Origin: Bacilli bacterium | GTDB lineage: Bacteria; Bacillota_I; Bacilli_A; RF39; UBA660 | Direction of reading: 5' to 3' | Assembly (NCBI GenBank): GCA_900758495.1 | Contig: CAAERO010000010.1 | Span: forward strand, 1 to 20,364 | DNA: 20,364 bases | Shown: positions 14,149 to 20,364 of the stretch, in pieces | Position numbering within the stretch: the first letter of the stretch is position 1 | How the letters are laid out: every line of letters begins with the position of its first letter | Made by a program: the position numbers and the translations under genes | The notes under the pieces: generated by a model | Told to the model about the DNA's origin: nothing | Databases searched by the model: none | The model's input: the letters and a program-made list of their open reading frames with translations, nothing else

Positions 14149-14154
14149 GTAAAA

Positions 14155-17100
14155 ATGAAAAATTATAATATCGGATTAGACATAGGTACTCAATCAGTTG
14201 GTTGGGCAGTAGTTGAGACAGATAATCAAAAAATAATGCGTAAAGGAAATAAAGCATTATGGGGTGTAAGACTTTTTGATAATGCGAATCCAGCTGTTGA
14301 AAGAAGAAATTATAGAAGTACTAGGAGAAGATATGATAGAAGAAGGTATCGAATTAGTTTACTACAAAATGAGTTCAAAGATGAAATAAATAAAGTTGAT
14401 TCCAATTTTTTTCAAATATTAAAAGAATCATTTTATCAAGAAGATGATATGGTAAATAAAACGATAGTTTTAACAAAAGAAGAAAAAGATTTTTTTAAAT
14501 CTTATCAACAAAATTATAAAACAATATATCATTTAAGAAATGCTTTAATAGAAGAAGATAAGAAGTTTGATATAAGATTAATATATCTTGCTATTCATCA
14601 TATAATTAAATATCGTGGTAATTTTTTATATCAAGGTGATAAATTTAATGTAGATAATTTAGATTTATGTGAAAAATTTAAAGTGTTTTTTGATTCTATT
14701 ATAGAGTTAAGTAATGAAATTGAATTAAGTGATGATTATACAAATTTAATTGATTTAGAGCAACTAGAAAAAGCCATCTTGTTAGAGTCAAAAAATGATA
14801 GAAAAATAGAAATAAAAAATAGTATTAGTACACTTCCTAAACAATTTATAGATGAATTTACAAAAATGATTAATGGTAATAAATTCAATTTTTTAAAGAT
14901 GTTGATGATAGAAGATACTGATTATAAAGTAGAATTAAGTTTTGGTAGTAGTGAATATGATGATAAATATGATGAGTTTGAAAATAATCTTAAAGATAAA
15001 ATAGAAATACTTTCTTCTATGAAAGAAATATATGATACTATTTTCTTAAAAAGATTTTTCAAAGATAGTAAGAATGCTAGTATATCTAATAAAATGATTG
15101 ATAATTATAATATTCACAAAAATGATTTACTATTTTTAAAACAATTATTTAATTGTGATAGAGAAATATATAAAAAGATATTTAGAACACCTAAAAATGC
15201 TAAGGAAAAAGATTATTGCTTATATGATAAGTATGTTAGAAATAAAATTACTTATGAAGAATTTACAAAAGAACTTAATAAATATTTAGACAAAAAATTT
15301 GAACAAAATGAAGAGACAAAGTCCAAATATGAAACTGAAATTAAAGAAAGAATAACTAATGGTTTATTTTTACCAAGAATAACGTCAACTGATAATGGTA
15401 AGTTTCCATATCAATTAAATAAAAGCGAATTAATTAAGATTATAGAAAATCAAGGAAAATATTATCCTTTCTTACTTGAAAAATATAATGATAAAACTTA
15501 TAGAATAGTTCGTTTATTAGAATTTAGAATACCATACTATGTTGGACCTTTAACCTCAAGTGATAAAAGTGAATTTGCTTGGATGGTCCGTAATAATGAT
15601 GAAAAAATTACTCCATTCAACTTTGATGAAGTGGTTAATAAAGAAGAAACAGCTGAAAAATTTATTAAAAGAATGATATCAAAGTGTACCTATCTTTTAA
15701 AGGAAGATGCTATGCCAACAAATTCAATATTATATTCTAAGTTTAAAGTCTTGAATGAATTAAAACAAATCAAAATAAATGATCATTTATTGCCTTTAAA
15801 CTTACAGCATAAAATATATGAAGAATTATTTTTGAAATCAAGTTCAACTATTACTGATAAAGAATTTAAAAAATATATTTATTCTAATAAAGAGTTTGAT
15901 GCCTATGGTACAGATATAACCATAACAGGATATTCAGCTGATAATAAATTTGCTAATAGTATGAAAAGCTATGTTGACTTTATGGGAGATAATGGTATCT
16001 TTAGTGGAACTCCTTATAAACAAAATGAAGCAGAGCAAATAATTGAGTGGATTACTATTTTTGAAGATAAAGACATTTTAAAGACTAAACTAGAAAGAGA
16101 ATATCCACTTTTATCTAATGATAAAATAAGTACTATCTTGAAAATTAAATATAGTGGATGGAGTAGTTTGTCTGAAAAACTATTAACGAGGAAATATTAT
16201 TATGATGAAGAAACTGCTTCTAAAAAATCAATTATGGATTTAATGTACGAAACAGAAAGTAACTTTATGCAAATAATTAATGATGACAAATATAAATTTC
16301 AACAAATGATAGCTGAAGAAAATGATATAGATGAATTTAAAAAGTTAAGCTATGATGTTGTGGGAAATTTAGCTACTTCTCCAGCTAACAAGAGAGGTAT
16401 TTATCAAGCTTTAAAGATTGTTGAAGAAATAACTGATTATATAGGATATGATCCAAAAAATATCATAATAGAAATGGCAAGAAGTACTGAAGAGAAAAAA
16501 AGAACAGTTGATAGAAAAAAACAGTTATTAAAACTTTATGAGGACTCTAAACAATCTATAAATAATTATAAGCATTTGGTATCTGAATTAAAAAGCAAGG
16601 AAGATATTGATTTAAAATTGTTATTATACTTTAGACAAGAAGGAAAAAGCTTATATAGTATGGAATCACTTGATATTTATAGACTTGATGAATATGAAAT
16701 AGATCACATTATACCACGAACTTTGATTAAAGATGATTCAATTGATAACAAAGCCTTAGTTCTAAAAAAGGAAAATCAAAATAAAGCAGCTAGTTATGTA
16801 TTACCAAGTTATTATCAAACAGAAGCAAACAAAAAATGGTGGAAACATTTGGTTGATATTAATTTAATATCTAGAAAAAAATTCTATAATTTAACAAGAA
16901 AAGTATATAAAGACAAGGATATTGAAGGTTTTATTAATAGACAGTTAGTAGAAACAAGGCAAATTACTAAACATGTTGCTAATATTTTAAATAATTATTA
17001 TAAAGATAGTAAAGTAATTTATTTAAAAGCTAGTCTTTCGCATAATTATAGAGAGAAATATAATTTATATAAATTTAGAGATATTAATGATTATCATCAT

Positions 17101-18204
17101 GCTCATGATGCCTATTTAGCTACTGTTCTTGGAGAATATAAAGAAAATTATTTAAGAAAAAAAGTTGATTTTGAGAGTTTAAAAGAGCTAAATGCTGAAT
17201 TAAGAAAAAACAAAGATTATAAAAGTTTAAAGTATGGATATGTAATAAATAGTCTTGATTATGCCACTCATACTGTAATTAATAGAATTATTCCTAATAC
17301 TATTGATGAAGAAACTGGTGAGGTTCTTACTAAAGATTTTGATGCAGATTTATTCAATAAAAGAGTAGAAGATACTTTGTACAGAAATGATATTTTAGTT
17401 AGTAAGAAAACAGAAATAAGAACAGGAAAGTTTTATGATGAAACAAAAAGCAAAAAAGGTGGCAATGGAGTCAGATTAAAAGGAAATTTACCAACAGAAA
17501 AATATGGCTCTTATACTAGTCTTAACCCATCATACGCTTTAATGATAACTTATAATTTAAAAGATAAAGAGAAAAAGAAAATGATAGGTATGCCTATTTA
17601 TATTGAAACAACAGCAAAGAAAGATGATAATGTAAGAAAAGATTATATAGCTAGATTATTAGATTTAAGTTCTAAAGATGATATTTTAAGCATATCAAAG
17701 CCAATACCATTTTCTAGTTTATTAAACTGGGATGGACAAATTTGTTATTTGGTTGGGGCATCAAACTATGTAGAAGTTGTTAATGGCAAAGAATTTAACT
17801 TTGATAAACAATTTATGATTAATCATAAGCAATCTCTAAATAGATTATTTAATGATAGAAAACAAGAAATTGACGTCATTAAGTATAATAATGACTTGAT
17901 AGATACTATTAAATATATAGTAGAAAAAATAGATAAAGAATATGTTCTTTATCAAAATCTAATGCCAACTTTAAAAGAGATGATAGGATGTGAAGATTTA
18001 ACTAATCTATCAGAAATCGAAAAGGAAAATACTATTATTGAACTTATGAAGCTTTTGAAGTGTGATAGTCAAACTGCCAATTTTAAATTTTTAAATGTCA
18101 AATTTTCATCAGCCTTTGGTCGAAAACATGGTCGCACAATTGAAAATTGTATAATTTATAATAAATCAAGAACTGGGATAAGGTGCAAAGAAGATGAGCT
18201 TTAG
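14155..18204 (+). CDS. cas9: Type II-A CRISPR RNA-guided endonuclease Cas9
   Basis: Cas9 uses a crRNA:tracrRNA pair to cut matching DNA. The 1349-aa length fits subtype II-A. RuvC-I begins IGLDIGTQSVGWAV (D9). An Arg-rich bridge helix follows (about 49-70: ERRNYRSTRRRYDRRRYR). The recognition lobe fills about 70-720. RuvC-II has IIIEMAR (E773). HNH has EIDHIIPRTLIKDDSIDNKA, with H851 and likely N865 and N874 at the same spacing as H840/N854/N863 of S. pyogenes Cas9. RuvC-III has YHHAHDAY (H982, D985). All catalytic residues are present. The PAM-interacting C-terminus ends in FGRKHGRTIENCIIYNKSRT rather than the DRKRY type, so the PAM may differ from NGG. AGGAG lies 12 bases before ATG 14155. 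The gene overlaps cas1 by 11 bases. Confidence 0.98.
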   Translation: MKNYNIGLDIGTQSVGWAVVETDNQKIMRKGNKALWGVRLFDNANPAVERRNYRSTRRRYDRRRYRISLLQNEFKDEINKVDSNFFQILKESFYQEDDMVNKTIVLTKEEKDFFKSYQQNYKTIYHLRNALIEEDKKFDIRLIYLAIHHIIKYRGNFLYQGDKFNVDNLDLCEKFKVFFDSIIELSNEIELSDDYTNLIDLEQLEKAILLESKNDRKIEIKNSISTLPKQFIDEFTKMINGNKFNFLKMLMIEDTDYKVELSFGSSEYDDKYDEFENNLKDKIEILSSMKEIYDTIFLKRFFKDSKNASISNKMIDNYNIHKNDLLFLKQLFNCDREIYKKIFRTPKNAKEKDYCLYDKYVRNKITYEEFTKELNKYLDKKFEQNEETKSKYETEIKERITNGLFLPRITSTDNGKFPYQLNKSELIKIIENQGKYYPFLLEKYNDKTYRIVRLLEFRIPYYVGPLTSSDKSEFAWMVRNNDEKITPFNFDEVVNKEETAEKFIKRMISKCTYLLKEDAMPTNSILYSKFKVLNELKQIKINDHLLPLNLQHKIYEELFLKSSSTITDKEFKKYIYSNKEFDAYGTDITITGYSADNKFANSMKSYVDFMGDNGIFSGTPYKQNEAEQIIEWITIFEDKDILKTKLEREYPLLSNDKISTILKIKYSGWSSLSEKLLTRKYYYDEETASKKSIMDLMYETESNFMQIINDDKYKFQQMIAEENDIDEFKKLSYDVVGNLATSPANKRGIYQALKIVEEITDYIGYDPKNIIIEMARSTEEKKRTVDRKKQLLKLYEDSKQSINNYKHLVSELKSKEDIDLKLLLYFRQEGKSLYSMESLDIYRLDEYEIDHIIPRTLIKDDSIDNKALVLKKENQNKAASYVLPSYYQTEANKKWWKHLVDINLISRKKFYNLTRKVYKDKDIEGFINRQLVETRQITKHVANILNNYYKDSKVIYLKASLSHNYREKYNLYKFRDINDYHHAHDAYLATVLGEYKENYLRKKVDFESLKELNAELRKNKDYKSLKYGYVINSLDYATHTVINRIIPNTIDEETGEVLTKDFDADLFNKRVEDTLYRNDILVSKKTEIRTGKFYDETKSKKGGNGVRLKGNLPTEKYGSYTSLNPSYALMITYNLKDKEKKKMIGMPIYIETTAKKDDNVRKDYIARLLDLSSKDDILSISKPIPFSSLLNWDGQICYLVGASNYVEVVNGKEFNFDKQFMINHKQSLNRLFNDRKQEIDVIKYNNDLIDTIKYIVEKIDKEYVLYQNLMPTLKEMIGCEDLTNLSEIEKENTIIELMKLLKCDSQTANFKFLNVKFSSAFGRKHGRTIENCIIYNKSRTGIRCKEDEL

Positions 18205-19066
18205 AACTATTGTTATTACAAAGCAATCTAAATTAAGTTACAAAAATAGATTTTTAGTAGTCAAGCAGGAAGATGATGAAAAATATATTCATCTTTCTGA
18301 AATCGACACTATTATAGTTGATTCTATTTCAACTGTTATCACTAGCTACTTACTAAAAGAACTTTCTGATAATAAAATTAATATTATATTTTGTGATGAA
18401 AAACATAATCCATTTGGAGAAATATCTAGTTATTATTCAAGGCATAATACAAGTAAACAAATAAAAAAACAAATAGCTTGGAAACAAAAAGATAAGAACG
18501 TTTTATGGCAAAAGATAATAAGAAATAAGATTTTAAATCAAGCAACTCTATTGAAAAAAATTAAATGTTCTAAATATAAGATGTTGCTTGACTATATTGA
18601 TGAAATTGAAATAGGAGATAAGACAAATAGAGAAGGTCACGCTGCTAAAGTCTATTTTAACCTACTATTTGGTAATGATTTTATAAGACATAATGATGAT
18701 AATATCAATTCAGCTTTGAATTATGGTTACGCAATTTTACTATCCACCATAAATAAGGAAATAATTGCTAACGGTTATTTAACACAATTAGGAATAAATC
18801 ATAAGAACGAATTTAATCAATTTAACTTGAGTTGTGATTTAATGGAACCATTTAGAGTTATAATTGATAATTTTGTTTATTTTAATAAAGAAAGGGAACT
18901 TGATACTAATTATAAAATGGATATTGTAAATATATTTAATCAGCCATATAAATTTCAGAACAAAAGTTATTCTCTAAAAGATGTTATTAAATTTTATGTA
19001 AAGAAAACGCTTGATTCAGTTGAAAATATAGAAAATTATAAGGATTTTATTTATGATAAGGAATAG
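18194..19066 (+). CDS. cas1: CRISPR integrase Cas1 (type II-A)
   Basis: Cas1 with Cas2 inserts new spacers next to the leader. The 290-aa protein has an N-terminal beta domain (about 1-75: SFRTIVITKQSKLSYKNRFL) and a helical catalytic domain. The metal ligands are visible as E147 in NREGHAAKVYF, H203 in LGINHKNEFNQFNL and E218 in CDLMEPFR. The length is normal for II-A. ATG 18194 lies within the cas9 end and overlaps it by 11 bases, so it is coupled to cas9. It is followed directly by cas2. Confidence 0.97.
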   Translation: MSFRTIVITKQSKLSYKNRFLVVKQEDDEKYIHLSEIDTIIVDSISTVITSYLLKELSDNKINIIFCDEKHNPFGEISSYYSRHNTSKQIKKQIAWKQKDKNVLWQKIIRNKILNQATLLKKIKCSKYKMLLDYIDEIEIGDKTNREGHAAKVYFNLLFGNDFIRHNDDNINSALNYGYAILLSTINKEIIANGYLTQLGINHKNEFNQFNLSCDLMEPFRVIIDNFVYFNKERELDTNYKMDIVNIFNQPYKFQNKSYSLKDVIKFYVKKTLDSVENIENYKDFIYDKE

Positions 19067-19070
19067 AATT

Positions 19071-19376
19071 ATGAGAACAATGGTATTTTTTGATTTACCA
19101 AATGTCTATGCTAAAGACAAAAGAAACTATTTAAAATTTAGAAAATTCTTACTAAGTGAAGGATTTATTATGACGCAAGAATCTGTTTATTCAAAGATTA
19201 TATTAAATCAACAACAAGCAGATTTATTATTTAATAGAGTAAGAAAAAATGCTCCAAAGAAAGGAATAATTCAAGTTTTAACAATAACTGAGAAACAGTA
19301 TTCCCAAATAGAATATATAATAGGAGAGCCTGATACTAAGATAATTAACGATGATAGTAGGTTGGTAATATTATGA
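19071..19376 (+). CDS. cas2: CRISPR adaptation protein Cas2 (type II-A)
   Basis: Cas2 is the structural dimer core of the Cas1-Cas2 integrase. The ferredoxin-like fold begins MRTMVFFDLPNVYAKDKRNY (conserved D8 in this numbering), followed by LKFRKFLLSEGFIMTQESVY, APKKGIIQVLTITEKQYSQI and a C-terminal DDSRLVIL strand, all typical of II-A. I chose ATG 19071 (101 aa) because AAGGAA lies 7 bases upstream and II-A Cas2 usually begins MR-(M/T)-(I/M); an in-frame ATG at 19053 would add six residues, overlap cas1 by 14 bases and also has AAGGA upstream, so it cannot be excluded. It overlaps csn2 by 4 bases (ATGA). Confidence 0.95.
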   Translation: MRTMVFFDLPNVYAKDKRNYLKFRKFLLSEGFIMTQESVYSKIILNQQQADLLFNRVRKNAPKKGIIQVLTITEKQYSQIEYIIGEPDTKIINDDSRLVIL

Positions 19377-20053
19377 AGATTAATATAGATTATCTAGATA
19401 ATAGTATTTATCTAGAAAACAGTAAGATAATGGTACTAGAAATAGAAAATAAACGTTTACTTTTTCGATTAATAAAAAATTTTACTGATATAGATAATGG
19501 TGATTTTATAGATGAAATTAAAGTATTTGGTAATGATAATAAAGAGATAAATATTAGTAATAAAATTTTAGTTTTATCTGATTTCTTTAACTTTAATTTA
19601 GATACTAAAAAATATTTAAACCAAATAAACAAAATAATTATAGATAATATCAAAGATAGTGATGATAATACACTATTGAGTTTATATCAAAAATTATTAT
19701 ACAAGTACAACAAAGTAATAAAAGAAACAGATTTACCAGTAGTAATTAATAACGAGGTAAATGTTGAATCTTTAGTTAAGATAATTAAACTAAAGCTTAA
19801 TCTCTCAGACAACTTACTTGATAATCTCTTATCGTTAATAGACTTAGAAAAGATAGCAAAAGCTAACAAATTTTTGATTTTTGTAAATTTAAAATTATAT
19901 CTAACAGAAAAAGAATTAGAAGAATTATATAAATATGCTATTTATAATGAAGTTAAACTAATGTTAATAGATTCTAAAAGTTACGGATGTAAAACAAATT
20001 TTGAAAATAAATTAATTATAGATAACAATTTAGTAGAATTCATGTTAAAATAA
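19373..20053 (+). CDS. csn2: CRISPR adaptation protein Csn2
   Basis: Csn2 forms a tetrameric ring that slides on double-stranded DNA ends and, with Cas9, Cas1 and Cas2, serves spacer acquisition; it defines subtype II-A. The 226-aa length fits the short Csn2 group. Visible features are the N-terminal strand region (MKINIDYLDNSIYLENSKIM), the 'F.F.L.t.k.lN.i.K.I' block (FNFNLDTKKYLNQINKIIID), the helical arm region around residues 95-150, and the ending FVNLKLYLTEKELEELYKYA then KLMLIDSK. Its ATG overlaps the cas2 stop by 4 bases. It is the last cas gene, 79 bases before the first repeat. Confidence 0.93.
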   Translation: MKINIDYLDNSIYLENSKIMVLEIENKRLLFRLIKNFTDIDNGDFIDEIKVFGNDNKEINISNKILVLSDFFNFNLDTKKYLNQINKIIIDNIKDSDDNTLLSLYQKLLYKYNKVIKETDLPVVINNEVNVESLVKIIKLKLNLSDNLLDNLLSLIDLEKIAKANKFLIFVNLKLYLTEKELEELYKYAIYNEVKLMLIDSKSYGCKTNFENKLIIDNNLVEFMLK

Positions 20054-20132
20054 AATTGACATAGATAAATATAATTACCATTTGACTGAAAAATATTACT
20101 CTATGATATTTTTTATAGAACTATAATTTGAG
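20054..20132 (+). promoter_or_regulatory. CRISPR leader with ATTTGAG anchor
   Basis: This is the 79-base AT-rich stretch between csn2 and the first repeat. It ends in ATTTGAG (20126-20132), the same heptamer that directs spacer integration at the leader end in the S. pyogenes type II-A system. A TTGACT (20082-20087) with weak -10 candidates (GATATT 20105-20110 at 17 bases, or TATGAT 20102-20107 at 14 bases) may start the pre-crRNA, but no clean promoter is seen. Confidence 0.75.
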
Positions 20133-20364
20133 GTTTTAGTTCTATGTCATGTTAAATGGTATTAAAACGTGGTACCAAAGAGGAGCTCGCTAAAGCACGT
20201 TTTAGTTCTATGTCATGTTAAATGGTATTAAAACTAACTTTAAGAAAAGGCTTTTACTACTATTGTTTTAGTTCTATGTCATGTTAAATGGTATTAAAAC
20301 AAATTGCTCCACAATTAGATTTAACTATGGGTTTTAGTTCTATGTCATGTTAAATGGTATTAAA
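20133..20364 (+). CRISPR. Type II-A CRISPR array, start; continues past the window
   Basis: Three complete 36-nt repeats (20133-20168, 20199-20234, 20265-20300) and the first 34 nt of a fourth (20331-20364) are identical: GTTTTAGTTCTATGTC followed by ATGTTAAATGGTATTAAAAC. The ends GTTTTA/TAAAAC are complementary, and the sequence has the II-A layout (GTTTTAG..CTATG..AATGGT..AAAAC). Three spacers of exactly 30 nt lie at 20169-20198, 20235-20264 and 20301-20330. Being next to the leader they are the most recent acquisitions. The identical repeats and the intact cas genes suggest an active array. Confidence 0.98.

Noticed and set aside
19408..19869. Minus-strand open frames (19408-19653, 19687-19869) opposite csn2
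   Set aside because: Hydrophobic shadow frames of an AT-rich gene, without start signals.
20056..20075. TTGACA and TATAAT in the CRISPR leader as pre-crRNA promoter
   Set aside because: The boxes (20056-20061 and 20070-20075) are only 8 bases apart, too close to act together.

Overview
The window is a very AT-rich chromosomal stretch read with the standard code (TAG, TAA and TGA all end ordinary genes). It comes from a low-GC Firmicute. The evidence is the gene types (OmpR-type two-component pair, NusB-XseA-XseB-DUF1653 operon, type II-A CRISPR-Cas), strong AGGAG-like ribosome binding sites, and a SleC-like spore-cortex-lytic set plus a collagen-like surface/exosporium-type protein, which suggest an endospore former. 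I cannot name the species; an anaerobic gut-type member of the Clostridia or a related Bacilli lineage is my inference.

Layout. (1) 1-748, minus strand: the start of a collagen-like Gly-X-Y protein with an 81-bp tandem repeat, running off the left edge. (2) 897-2926, plus: response regulator, sensor kinase and a small DUF3221-like lipoprotein, closed by a terminator. (3) 2965-4472, minus: a scar of two decayed insertion sequences, namely an IS91/IS1294-like HUH transposase with an internal deletion and a frameshift, its companion zinc-ribbon gene with an internal TAG, and the N-terminal remnant of an ISAs1-family transposase. (4) 4641-6332: an unrecognised HTH protein with seven 30-residue helical repeats. 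(5) 6392-8267: tRNA-Gln(CTG) followed by a glutamyl-tRNA synthetase, then an unknown 256-aa protein. (6) 9121-11715: five-LysM protein, a small beta-rich protein and a SpoIID/peptidoglycan-binding protein that together look like a SleC system split into separate genes. (7) 11786-13936: nusB, xseA, xseB and a DUF1653 gene. (8) 14019-20364: a complete type II-A CRISPR-Cas locus.

The CRISPR locus has a tracrRNA on the minus strand upstream of cas9, then cas9-cas1-cas2-csn2 with overlapping or touching reading frames, a short leader ending in ATTTGAG, and a repeat-spacer array (36-nt repeats, 30-nt spacers) that continues past the right edge. Cas9 keeps all RuvC and HNH catalytic residues, Cas1 keeps its metal ligands, and the tracrRNA has anti-repeat, nexus, hairpin and terminator, so the system looks functional. 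The most notable points are the tracrRNA gene lying antisense in the cas9 leader with its promoter over the cas9 ribosome binding site, the split SleC-like operon, the recently expanded repeats in the HTH protein, and a 10-bp inverted repeat enclosing the tRNA-Gln promoter.
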